This document shows, one piece after another, positions 41,841 through 49,661 of a stretch of DNA of 64,000 nt. The position numbers and the translations under genes were made by a program. Under the pieces are notes generated by a model that was given only the letters and a program-made list of their open reading frames with translations, had not been told where the DNA came from and did no database searches. This DNA is from Hujiaoplasma nucleasis. GTDB lineage: Bacteria > Bacillota_I > Bacilli_A > Izemoplasmatales > Hujiaoplasmataceae. The DNA is taken from NCBI RefSeq assembly GCF_013745115.1, contig NZ_CP051151.1, positions 1,426,001 to 1,490,000 of the forward strand, written 5' to 3'. Within the stretch, counting starts at the first letter, position 1. Every line of letters starts with the position of its first letter.

Positions 41841-42161
41841 TTAAATACCTGGTGTTTTAATGTTTAAGAATGATAAAGGCGATTCATCATCTGCCTTAAC
41901 AGACATTGGAACATTTGGCGGACATAAGACAATGTCATTGGCTTTGACTGGATAACTTTCATCATCAATAGTGATCTGTCCTTTACCTTCTAGAACAAAA
42001 AAGGTAACGTCTACTGGAACTTGATGGGTTGGTATGCTTTCACCTTTTTTTAGTAATAAATTTTTTATGGTTGTGTTTTTGTGGTTAACTAAGGTTTTAG
42101 CATGGACACCTCTAATGTTAATTTCTGCCTTTAAGTCTTCTAAGTTAAAATGTTTCATCAT
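41841..42161 (-). CDS. Cupin-domain protein
   Basis: A 106-aa single-domain cupin. Motif 1 is partly retained (PTHQVPVDVTFFVLEGKG) and motif 2 is VLCPPNVPMSV; the usual second histidines are reduced, so metal binding is uncertain. It lies 26 bases behind the ScdA-like gene in the same orientation and is probably co-transcribed under the same Fnr-type site, hinting at a redox or nitrosative-stress role (inference). Confidence 0.8.
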   Translation of the reverse strand: MMKHFNLEDLKAEINIRGVHAKTLVNHKNTTIKNLLLKKGESIPTHQVPVDVTFFVLEGKGQITIDDESYPVKANDIVLCPPNVPMSVKADDESPLSFLNIKTPGI

Positions 42162-42187
42162 TGACTCCTTTCTATGATTATATATTA

Positions 42188-42883
42188 TTATATTTCTTCT
42201 TTTAACCTTATGAACAATATATTGTTTTCTAAATGGATATGGGTGAAAGTATTCTTTTCTAATTGGTCTAACATTTGATAAGTTTTATCAAAGGTTTCAC
42301 ATCCATCTTCAGGCCTTTGATAATTATTGGTTAATTGATTGATTGTTTTTAATAAAGAACCAGCAACTTCGTGTTCATCTTCTAAATCATCGATCACATG
42401 GATAGCTTTTTCTAAGTCTTCCTTTTTATGTGATTGAAGATAAGCTTCAATGGCTGGGTATTGAATGGTTTCTTCCTTAATTAAATGCATTTCTAATTCG
42501 GTTTTTAGTTGTTGGAAGTTTTGGTATAAAGCCATTAATTCTGGGTGGTTTTCGCCATGGACTCTTAAGATGGTTTTAATATGTTCACCTATGATTGGAA
42601 GATTAGTATGTAAAAAAGCATGATGTTCTTGTAATATATGGTTGACTAATTGGTCATATGGAGCCTTATTCCAATCTGTGGTGGTATTGACACTCATTTT
42701 ATTATAATAGTCCTCTAAGTTGAATATAAGGTCATTTAAGTTAATGTTTTGGTCTTTAGTAACTTCTTTTAAACTTCTATGGCCTCCGCAACAATAATCT
42801 ATTTTATTTTTATGGAATATATCAGCTGCTTTTGGGAATTTAGAAACGATATCTCCAACTTAATCTAATGCTTGAAATTTCAT
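42188..42883 (-). pseudogene. scdA: Iron-sulfur cluster repair protein (RIC/ScdA/YtfE type), interrupted by one in-frame TAA
   Basis: The original start is the ATG at 42883, behind GAGGTG. The frame is intact for 232 codons except for TAA at codon 8 (42860-42862). Past the stop come the ScdA N-terminal domain (VGDIVSKFPKAADIFHKNKIDYCCGGH) and the hemerythrin-like di-iron domain with its histidines and glutamates (QEHHAFLH, EEHLIKEE-like HLIKEETIQYP, EHEVAGSL, HIHLENNILF). The shorter frame from an ATG at 42697 would make only the di-iron domain. The wild-type codon was probably AAA. Repairs NO- or oxidatively damaged clusters when functional. Sequence error, recent inactivation and readthrough are all possible. 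Confidence 0.75.
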
Positions 42884-42906
42884 ATAGACACCTCTTTCTT
42901 AACTTA

Positions 42907-42949
42907 ATTATAGGTTATCTTTCAAGCATTAGATGTGATTCAAATCACA
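42907..42949 (-). promoter_or_regulatory. Fnr/Crp-type activator site and promoter of scdA
   Basis: TGTGA-TTCAAA-TCACA (42934-42949) is the TGTGA-N6-TCACA palindrome used by Fnr/Crp regulators. On the minus strand a TATAAT lies at 42912-42907, putting the site centre about 41 bases before the likely transcription start, the classic activator position. Confidence 0.75.
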
Positions 42950-42977
42950 CTTAAAGCAGAAAAAAAAGGATAAAAAT

Positions 42978-43421
42978 TTATCCTTTTAAATCATCTAATA
43001 CATTTTGAGCGTGATCTTTAGCCTTGATATTTCGATATTCTTTTATTATTTGACCTTCTTCATCAAGAATGAAGGTGCTTCTTTCAACACCCATGTATGA
43101 TTTTCCATACATTTGTTTTTCTTTCCAAACATCAAAAGCTTGTATTAATTGAGTATCTGGATCAGAGAGTAATAATAAATTTAAAGCTTGTTTAGAAATA
43201 AAGTTTTTATGTGATTTAATTGAATCTTTACTCACACCAATGATTTTATAACCTAGCTCTTCAAATTCATGTCTTAAGTCTGTAAAGTCTTTGGCTTCTA
43301 ATGTACAACCACTGGTATTGTCTTTGGGATAAAAATAGACAATGAGTTTTTGACCTTTAAAATCACTAAGTTTATATGTTTTTTCATCACTTGCTTGTAA
43401 AGCAATATTTAAATAATTCAT
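42978..43421 (-). CDS. bcp: Peroxiredoxin, BCP/PrxQ type
   Basis: A 147-aa thiol peroxidase. The peroxidatic cysteine is in FYPKDNTSGCTLEAKDF and the supporting arginine in YMGVERSTFILDEEG. The usual PrxQ resolving cysteine five residues after the first (CTxEAC) is replaced by lysine, so it may work as a one-cysteine enzyme or use another thiol. Reduces hydroperoxides. Stands between redox genes. Confidence 0.9.
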   Translation of the reverse strand: MNYLNIALQASDEKTYKLSDFKGQKLIVYFYPKDNTSGCTLEAKDFTDLRHEFEELGYKIIGVSKDSIKSHKNFISKQALNLLLLSDPDTQLIQAFDVWKEKQMYGKSYMGVERSTFILDEEGQIIKEYRNIKAKDHAQNVLDDLKG

Positions 43422-43481
43422 TTGAAAACCTCCTTAGCTTTATCATAACATAGACCTTGGTTATTTTAAAAATGGATGCTT

Positions 43482-44309
43482 TTAATAATTGTTTTTTATA
43501 AATTTAAGAACTTTATCTTTGAGATTTTTTTGATAAGGGTATTTATATTTATTTGATAAGTGTAAGGCAAGATGATGGTATAAATTAAGAGCTTGTTCAA
43601 GGGCTTGCCAAAGATTTTTTTCTTCTAAGTTGGTGTAGGTTTTTATATATTGTTGGTAGATATCTTTATCTAATAAATCTTTATACCTACTTTTTGCTTT
43701 ACCCACGGATTGATTAAAGCCTTTTTGATCTCCTATCCACCAGTCCAACATAAGTTCTAATTCTTTTCTGATGAGTTGAAGGTGTTTGTGAGCATAAAAA
43801 TATTGTTTTCTTTTAATCCCTTTAGAAACATAAGGAATTAACCAATAAAACTCATTACAAGAATAATTAAATTCTTTTTCAGTGATGGTTTGTATATAAT
43901 AAGATGATTCGTTTTGATAATCTTCTAGTTGATAATTATCTTTATCAATTAATATTACTGATAAGGAATCTCTTTGATTCATACTTAATTCTTTAACATC
44001 ACAAATACTTAAATCAAGTCTAGCCCCATTTTCAAATTGCATCATATAGATGAATGATTGATTGGCATCACCATCTCTTTGATCCTTTGTTGTTTGTCTT
44101 AATAATGGCTTATCAAAGACATTTAACCATGATTCATCTTCGATGAATGATGGGTAATTATCTACATAGAAAACCATATCAAAGTCCTGATAATCATCAG
44201 GTTCAATGTTTGGATTTACCCTTGAACCATTCATTTCTAGAACACGAATATGTATATTATCTTTGGCTATCTTAATGACTTTTTCTAATAATTGTTCATG
44301 TTTATTCAT
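43482..44309 (-). CDS. Aminoglycoside 6-adenylyltransferase-like protein (AadE/AadK family)
   Basis: A 276-aa nucleotidyltransferase. The ATG at 44309 follows GAGGAAAT; an ATG four codons earlier lacks a site. The core is VLEMNGSRVNPN then DYQDFDMVFYV (G-S and the D-x-D pair), later ARLDLSICDVKEL and the long helical C-terminal region typical of the streptomycin adenylyltransferase family. It overlaps an ATPase gene by 8 bases, unlike mobile resistance genes, so it may be an intrinsic enzyme or half of a two-component system rather than a resistance gene. Confidence 0.8.
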   Translation of the reverse strand: MNKHEQLLEKVIKIAKDNIHIRVLEMNGSRVNPNIEPDDYQDFDMVFYVDNYPSFIEDESWLNVFDKPLLRQTTKDQRDGDANQSFIYMMQFENGARLDLSICDVKELSMNQRDSLSVILIDKDNYQLEDYQNESSYYIQTITEKEFNYSCNEFYWLIPYVSKGIKRKQYFYAHKHLQLIRKELELMLDWWIGDQKGFNQSVGKAKSRYKDLLDKDIYQQYIKTYTNLEEKNLWQALEQALNLYHHLALHLSNKYKYPYQKNLKDKVLKFIKNNY

Positions 44310-45102
44310 AGATTTCCTCATCTGTTAAATGTTTAATAAAAGTTTCTTTATGGTTTAAAAATTGTCTTAATAAGTTAATGCTATCAATATCCTCATAATC
44401 AGTTTTTATAAAAGATTCATTCTTAATCTGGTAAATACATGCTTGAGGTAAGGCTGTGAGAATGGGTGAATGACTAGCGATGATAAATTGACAACCTCTT
44501 TTACATGCATCCATAATCATAGCCATCAAGGTTAATTGATTTTGAATGGATAGGGGTGTTTCTGGCTCATCTAATAGATACAATTGATTGTCTTTAATCC
44601 TTGAAGCGAAGAAGTCAAGATAAGCTTCACCATGAGATGATTTAGACAAATCTTTTGAATACATATTTTCAAGCTCGTGAATGGTTTTTCTATAAGGAGA
44701 CTTAGCCATGATTTTTGAATATTCTGACTTATTTTTATAGGTATCATCAACTCTTTTGATTTCTTGATTGGCTTGATCAATCTCATTGATCATATATTCT
44801 AAATAATTAACAAAAGATAAACTCTCGAAATAAAATCCTTTGACTTTTTTAATGTTTGGCCATAGACTTACAGCTGAACCATCTATTTGTTTTTTACTAT
44901 GTTGATTGGGTATTTTAATTTCTATGAGTTTAAGTTTTGCTTGAAGTATTTTTAAGAAAGAAGATTTACCTGAACCGTTTTCTCCTAAAATAAGTGTAAC
45001 TGGGGATCTTAAATCAAAGGTCAAGGATTGATTAAATAATTTCATATTAAAAGGGTATTGATCAGTCTTGGGTTCGATTCTTATTTTTTCTATCAGCATC
45101 AT
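44302..45102 (-). CDS. ABC-type AAA ATPase (AAA_21-like)
   Basis: A 266-aa single-domain ATPase without membrane parts. Walker A LGENGSGKSS near residue 40, signature SSHGEAYLDFF, Walker B LYLLDEPETPLS and the switch IIASHSPILTALP. Between them lies a ~90-residue helical insertion (INEIDQANQEIKRVDDTYKN) of SMC/Rad50-like character. Such short ATPases occur in several defence and toxin systems. It starts behind GGAGGC and is coupled to the nucleotidyltransferase gene. Confidence 0.75.
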   Translation of the reverse strand: MMLIEKIRIEPKTDQYPFNMKLFNQSLTFDLRSPVTLILGENGSGKSSFLKILQAKLKLIEIKIPNQHSKKQIDGSAVSLWPNIKKVKGFYFESLSFVNYLEYMINEIDQANQEIKRVDDTYKNKSEYSKIMAKSPYRKTIHELENMYSKDLSKSSHGEAYLDFFASRIKDNQLYLLDEPETPLSIQNQLTLMAMIMDACKRGCQFIIASHSPILTALPQACIYQIKNESFIKTDYEDIDSINLLRQFLNHKETFIKHLTDEEIYE

Positions 45103-45182
45103 AGCCTCCTATCCAAGTCAATTTATTATATCTATAATTTTTGCTTTATTCAAGCTTTAGTCAACTTGAAAATCAAGTAAAC

Positions 45183-45212
45183 AAAAAGACTTTTCAGGGA
45201 ATGAAAAGTCTT
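45183..45212 (-). terminator. Terminator of the membrane protein gene at 45230-45841
   Basis: On the minus strand AAGACTTTTCA and TGAAAAGTCTT form an 11-bp stem with loop TTCCC, then TTTTG. Confidence 0.85.
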
Positions 45213-45229
45213 CGCAGTCTATTTAATGA

Positions 45230-45841
45230 TTATAGTTCTATTTTGTTTAAATTGTTTAATATTAAAGCACCAATACCATATAAGGAGCCGATACTAGCGA
45301 ACAATAAGCCAATAGCCATAGTGATTTCAGTACCTTCAACCATCATGGTTCCCATGGTTGCTGGGAAAGCTGGGTTAATGGCATTTAATGAATTGTACAT
45401 TGATTCGATACCATTTAGTTTTGATGGTGCTGTAAACCAAATTAACCAAAAACTAAAAAATACCAATCCAAAAGCTCCATATAGTAATGGCTTAATGAAT
45501 TTCTTTTTCAATTCTAAAATGACTAAACCTGTAATACCACCAATAAGCCCTAAGATTGGAAGTAAGCCTAGTAAACCAGATAAGAATGATGTTCCAGTAC
45601 CATGTTCTTCAATTAAGTCTAAAGCAACTGATTCAGGAAGACCTAAAGCAACTAAAGAATCTCTTGTGTTTTCTGAAGGAATATCAGTGAATAGGTTTTC
45701 CCACATTAATTTCCAAATTGAAGTTGTTGATTCCTTGTCAACACCTAAGGCTGGAACGGCAGTTGTTGTGACAAGTGCTGTTAAAAATAGTGATACTAAA
45801 ATAATAACTAATGCAATTGATAAATGGTGCTTAAGTTTCAT
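45230..45841 (-). CDS. Membrane protein of unknown function
   Basis: A 203-aa protein. An N-terminal hydrophobic segment (SIALVIILVSLFLTALVTT) is followed by a ~60-residue extracytoplasmic loop (WENLFTDIPSENTRDSLVALG), then three to four helices (LLGLLPILGLIGGITGLVIL, LYGAFGLVFFSFWLIWF, and the last TMAIGLLFASIGSLYGIGALIL). No family recognised. Monocistronic. Confidence 0.6.
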   Translation of the reverse strand: MKLKHHLSIALVIILVSLFLTALVTTTAVPALGVDKESTTSIWKLMWENLFTDIPSENTRDSLVALGLPESVALDLIEEHGTGTSFLSGLLGLLPILGLIGGITGLVILELKKKFIKPLLYGAFGLVFFSFWLIWFTAPSKLNGIESMYNSLNAINPAFPATMGTMMVEGTEITMAIGLLFASIGSLYGIGALILNNLNKIEL

Positions 45842-46049
45842 TGTTTCTCTCCTTTGTTTTTTTTGATTTAGATATAGTTTAAACCTCTAGGATACAAAAT
45901 TCAATATACTTTGATATTCAAAGTAATTAGTTTGTATGAAATTTATTAAAACCATATTTTGATGTCATCATATTTAATATGTATTCATAATTTTCTATTA
46001 ATCATTTATAATAGAAGTAAGTGGATATATTTGTTATTAGGAGCTTTAC

Positions 46050-46511
46050 ATGTTTAGAGATTTAAGAAGAAAAGATAAAAGAATGGATAAAGAAACTACA
46101 TTAGATTTATTAGAAAAAGCTGAAGTTGGTGTATTATCAACCTTAGGGAAGGATGGGTATCCTTATGGAGTTGCTCTTAATTACGTTTATTTAAATCAAA
46201 AAATATATTTTCATTGTGCCAAAGATGGGCACAAGCTTGATAATATTAATTATCATGATAAGGTATCTTTTTCTATTTATGATGATGTTCAAATTAAGGG
46301 TAAAGCATTAACAACCTATTATCGTTCTCTTGTTGTTTTTGGTAAGGCAAGAATTATTTAAGCAGATGAAAATATACTGCTAGCTTTGGTTTTTAAATAC
46401 GCTGATCTTGATGAAAATACGGCTAGAAATATGATTAGAAAAGAAATAGATGTGACAGCTTTAGTGGAAATAGATATTCATCATATATCTGGTAAGATTG
46501 GCAACAAATAA
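46050..46511 (+). pseudogene. Pyridoxamine 5'-phosphate oxidase-family flavoprotein, split by an in-frame TAA
   Basis: From ATG 46050 (behind TAGGAGC) the frame encodes a Nim-like flavin-binding protein: MDKETTLDLLEKAEVGVLST, KDGYPYGVALNYVY, KIYFHCAKDGHKLDN, VVFGKARII. A TAA at 46359-46361 ends it, but the same frame goes on for 49 codons to 46509 with clear family sequence (ALVEIDIHHISGK). One base change therefore removes the last third. These proteins bind FMN and are often linked to nitro-compound resistance. Second such single-TAA gene within 4 kb. Confidence 0.75.
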
Positions 46512-46528
46512 AGATTAAAAAAATAAAG

Positions 46529-46553
46529 AAAACACCTAAATTAGGTGTTTTTC
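46529..46553. terminator. Bidirectional terminator
   Basis: AAAACACCT and AGGTGTTTTT around AAATT, between two convergent genes. Confidence 0.85.
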
Positions 46554-46564
46554 CTTTGAAATCA

Positions 46565-47713
46565 TTAAAAAATCAGTGTGATTAGTATAAATAAATAATT
46601 GGCTGAGATACCACTAACTAGACCACCTATGGTATGAGAAAATATAGCTTTTGATGTTAGAGGTCTTGAGTCTAATGAATCCATCATACCAACATGGGTG
46701 CTTAAGTAACCGCTCCATGTTGTACCTATGGCTGTAAAAACAGCAATGTCTTTAACATCAATAAAACCGCTAGATAAAAATTCATCAACAAATCCAATAG
46801 CTGCCCCAGCACTTCCTAGAGAAGTTAAAGGGAAGGCAATGGCTTCTGGTGAATCAAATCCAAACAAGGGTTTAAAGATAAACATTAGGTGTTTACCTAT
46901 GGATGGTAACCATCCTACACCTTCCAAGGCAGCCCCTGTGTAACCACCAAGAGGTGGTTGATTGGTTAAGATAATAATAAAAGTAGAAATGATTAAGATA
47001 CCAGGGATAATTTGTAAACCTATTTCTACACCATTTTTTCCACCATCTAAAGCAGCTTCTAATAATCTATTTAAGGTGTTTCCTTCGCGAGTATATCTAA
47101 ATAGATCTTCACCAGTTGCTTTTTTAATTGGATCATCATTCTTAGGAATCTTATAGTATTTTCTTGAATAATGAGTTAATAAACGTACAGATACAATAGA
47201 TCCAATAATACTAGCAATAATACCTACTCCAGTGGCTAAGAAGAAGTTTCCTTCATATTTTTGTCCTAGGGATAGAAAAGCAATAGCAATAACCAAACCC
47301 ATACCAAAACTGGTACCTAGATTACAAAGGACTGGGATTTGGTAGTCTTTAAATTGTTTTCTGAATTCTCTTTCTTTATACAAAGAAATAATGGCTGGAT
47401 TATCTGAAAGATAAGCACTAATTGCACCTATACCAGCAACACCTGGTAAACGATAAACCCATCGTACTACAGGTCTTAATAATTTATTGAATAAGGCAAT
47501 AATACCAAATTCACTAAAGACCCCTGCTAATGCCCCAGTTAATACGGCGACACCCATAATCCATAAAGCAACATTCATCAATAAATAATAACCTGTTTCA
47601 ATGGTTGTGCCTAAAAAGTTAGCCACACCCATTTCAATTGAAAAGATGACAAAAGCAAAAATAAAAAACCCTAAAACGACATAGGTTTCTTTTGTCACAG
47701 CGTTCTTTTTCAT
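46565..47713 (-). CDS. Gate-domain membrane protein (CD0519/CD1768-like; nucleoside-transporter fold)
   Basis: A 382-aa membrane protein with about ten helices. Blocks such as AYLSDNPAIISLYKEREFRKQ, NLGTSFGMGLVIAI and the paired EIGLQIIPGILIISTF and ATTWSGYLSTHVGMMDSL segments match Gate-domain proteins known from nucleoside recognition/SpmA families, here of the CD0519/CD1768 kind. Substrate unknown. A cre-like site overlaps its promoter, so expression probably responds to carbon source. Confidence 0.7.
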   Translation of the reverse strand: MKKNAVTKETYVVLGFFIFAFVIFSIEMGVANFLGTTIETGYYLLMNVALWIMGVAVLTGALAGVFSEFGIIALFNKLLRPVVRWVYRLPGVAGIGAISAYLSDNPAIISLYKEREFRKQFKDYQIPVLCNLGTSFGMGLVIAIAFLSLGQKYEGNFFLATGVGIIASIIGSIVSVRLLTHYSRKYYKIPKNDDPIKKATGEDLFRYTREGNTLNRLLEAALDGGKNGVEIGLQIIPGILIISTFIIILTNQPPLGGYTGAALEGVGWLPSIGKHLMFIFKPLFGFDSPEAIAFPLTSLGSAGAAIGFVDEFLSSGFIDVKDIAVFTAIGTTWSGYLSTHVGMMDSLDSRPLTSKAIFSHTIGGLVSGISANYLFILITLIF

Positions 47714-47740
47714 TTCTTCCTCCGTGATGTATTAAATTAT

Positions 47741-47754
47741 ATATAGCGCTTTCA
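47741..47754 (-). promoter_or_regulatory. cre-like site at the Gate-protein promoter
   Basis: On the minus strand TGAAAGCGCTATAT matches the cre consensus at 12 of 14 positions. It lies immediately before a TATAAT (47741-47736). Confidence 0.5.
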
Positions 47755-47842
47755 TTATATTAAATGAAAAGTATGAAAAAATCAATATATTTTTACTTGA
47801 TTTTTTATAAGTAATTATTTTAACTTTTTAAGTTAAAGTCTT

Positions 47843-47870
47843 TTGATGACTTAAGGGACTATGATAAAAT
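47843..47870 (+). promoter_or_regulatory. Promoter of the yitT-like gene
   Basis: TTGATG (47843-47848), 16 bp, TAAAAT (47865-47870). Transcription would start about 20 bases ahead of a terminator-like hairpin. Confidence 0.5.
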
Positions 47871-47896
47871 ATGATTGTCTATTTTTAAAGGATTTT

Positions 47897-47924
47897 CTCT
47901 AATGAAAATATTAGAGTTTTTTTT
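47897..47924 (+). terminator. Terminator-like hairpin in the yitT leader
   Basis: CTCTAAT (47897-47903) and ATTAGAG (47910-47916) with a T8 tract, inside the leader of the downstream gene. May be an attenuator. Confidence 0.6.
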
Positions 47925-47951
47925 ATGATTTTATAAGAAAAGAGGTATATT

Positions 47952-48797
47952 ATGTCAAATAAAGTTAAAGAATATATTTATATTAATATTGGTGTGGTAA
48001 TGGTGGCTTTAGGTATGTATGTTTTTTTAATGCCTAGTAACTTAGCGACCGGAGGAGCTAATGGTTTAGCCATTGTTTTAAACTATTTTATTCCGATTTT
48101 ACCTGTAGGTGTTATTATGGTTTTTATCAATATTATTTTGTTTGTTATTGCCTTTATTGTGATTGGTAAAGGTTTTGGTTTCAAAACTATTTATGCTTCT
48201 TTAGCAGTATCATTACTTGTATATGTTTTTGAAAAAGTATTTCCTATGGAAACATCATTAACAGGAGATATCTTGTTAGAACTCATCTTTGGTATTGTTA
48301 TTACTGGGGTTGGTATGGGGATTGTCTTTAATCAAAATGCTTCAACTGGGGGTACTGATATCTCGGCTAAGATCCTCCATAAGTTTTTTCATATTAACTT
48401 AGGTAAAGCTGTCTTTTTATCAGATATCGTCATTACTGTGTTTTCTGCTTTTGCCTTTGGTATTAATATAGCGATGTACGCTATGTTAGGTGTTTTACTT
48501 AATTCTTTTGTGATTGATTATATTATTGATGGTTTAAATTTAAGGAAAGAAGTAACCATTGTAAGTGATCATTTTGATGAAATAAAGACATATATCATTG
48601 AAACTCTAGATCGTTCTTTTACCATTTATTATGGTAAAGGCGGATATTCTAACTTAGATAAAAAATTGATTACTACAGTAATTTCTAAAAGAGAGTTTAT
48701 AAGATTAAGAACTTTTATAAATGAACTAGATTCTAATGCCTTTGTGACAGTAAAAAATACTCATGAAGTTTATGGTGATGGTTTTTCTGAACTATAA
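47952..48797 (+). CDS. yitT: YitT-family membrane protein (DUF161/DUF2179)
   Basis: A 281-aa protein with five or six N-terminal helices (VVMVALGMYVFLMPSNLATGGANGLA is the family hallmark; NQNASTGGTDISAKIL the second) and a cytoplasmic C-terminal DUF2179 domain (EVTIVSDHFDEI, RSFTIYYGKGGYSN, KNTHEVYGDGF). YitT proteins are widespread in Bacillota and of uncertain, probably transport, function. Preceded by AGAGG and a leader hairpin. Confidence 0.9.
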   Translation: MSNKVKEYIYINIGVVMVALGMYVFLMPSNLATGGANGLAIVLNYFIPILPVGVIMVFINIILFVIAFIVIGKGFGFKTIYASLAVSLLVYVFEKVFPMETSLTGDILLELIFGIVITGVGMGIVFNQNASTGGTDISAKILHKFFHINLGKAVFLSDIVITVFSAFAFGINIAMYAMLGVLLNSFVIDYIIDGLNLRKEVTIVSDHFDEIKTYIIETLDRSFTIYYGKGGYSNLDKKLITTVISKREFIRLRTFINELDSNAFVTVKNTHEVYGDGFSEL

Positions 48798-48829
48798 ATA
48801 ATGATATAATGATATTCATAAGGGGTTAA

Positions 48830-49501
48830 ATGATGGAAAAAGATATGTTTCCTATTCTAAAAGATTTCTTAATGAATGATGGTTATGATGTTAAAGCAGA
48901 AGTATTAAAGGCTGATATTGTTGCAAAAAAAGATGATATCATTTTGATTGTTGAAATGAAAAGTGTCTTTTCAACAACATTAATCTATCAAGGTTTAAAG
49001 AGGCAACATATATCTGATTTTGTATATTTAGCTATTGAAAAACCTTCAAGTAAGGTTTTGAATTCTTCTACTTTTAAAGAAAAGAAAACCATTGTTAGAC
49101 GACTAGAATTAGGATTAATTCTTGTGGATATAAAGAAAAAAATGATTGAAGTCATATTGGATCCTAAAACTTATCATTTTAAAAATAATAAAAAAAAGAG
49201 AAAACAATTAAACAAAGAATTCTCTTTAAGAAAAACATCCATGAATACTGGTGGGGTCAAAGGTGTTAAAATCATGACGGCTTATAAAGAACTAGCTTTA
49301 ATGATTCTTGATGCATTGAAAGATGAGCCTAAGACAAGTCAGTATTTGAAAAATTATACAAATAGAAATAAAACTTTAAGTATCTTACAAAAGAATTATT
49401 ATGGATGGTTTGAAAGAGTTTCAAGAGGAGTTTATCAATTAAGTGATACAGGTAGATTGGCAATAGAAGAGTATCGAGATGTCATCAAGGAAATAAAATA
49501 A
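48830..49501 (+). CDS. DUF2161-type PD-(D/E)XK nuclease-like protein
   Basis: A 223-aa protein. The N-terminal half holds a restriction-endonuclease-like core, with ADIVAKKDDIILIVEMKS giving D and E-x-K, plus LIYQGLKRQHISDFVYLAI. The C-terminal half is a winged-helix (ELALMILDALKDEPKTSQYL ... WFERVSRGVYQLSDTGRLAI). This is the DUF2161 arrangement, described as a predicted phosphodiesterase. Two adjacent ATGs at 48830 and 48833 fit the AGGGG site. Role unknown; possibly DNA or nucleotide cleavage. Confidence 0.75.
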   Translation: MMEKDMFPILKDFLMNDGYDVKAEVLKADIVAKKDDIILIVEMKSVFSTTLIYQGLKRQHISDFVYLAIEKPSSKVLNSSTFKEKKTIVRRLELGLILVDIKKKMIEVILDPKTYHFKNNKKKRKQLNKEFSLRKTSMNTGGVKGVKIMTAYKELALMILDALKDEPKTSQYLKNYTNRNKTLSILQKNYYGWFERVSRGVYQLSDTGRLAIEEYRDVIKEIK

Positions 49502-49515
49502 TAGAATCATTAGGG

Positions 49516-49545
49516 TAAGATTAAAAAATCTTATTCTTTTTTCTT
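49516..49545 (+). terminator. Weak terminator after the DUF2161 gene
   Basis: TAAGATT and AATCTTA around AAAA, followed by TTCTTTTTT. Confidence 0.65.
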
Positions 49546-49576
49546 TTTTAAACCAAGATTTTATTAGATTTATTTA

Positions 49577-49620
49577 TAAGAAATTAAGAATGTATATGAC
49601 CAATCATTCTTAATTTCTTA
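49577..49620. promoter_or_regulatory. Perfect 16-bp inverted repeat at the permease promoter
   Basis: TAAGAAATTAAGAATG (49577-49592) and its exact complement (49605-49620), 12-base spacer, ending three bases before a TATAAT (49624-49629). Its place over the -35 fits an operator; there is no T-run for a terminator. Confidence 0.7.
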
Positions 49621-49661
49621 TGATATAATACTGCTACATTTATATAGATAAGGAGTCATTT

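Noticed and set aside
45141-45866. 241-codon plus-strand frame
   Set aside because: Lies opposite a membrane protein with a signal-like N-terminus, ribosome site and terminator on the minus strand; composition is that of an antisense shadow.
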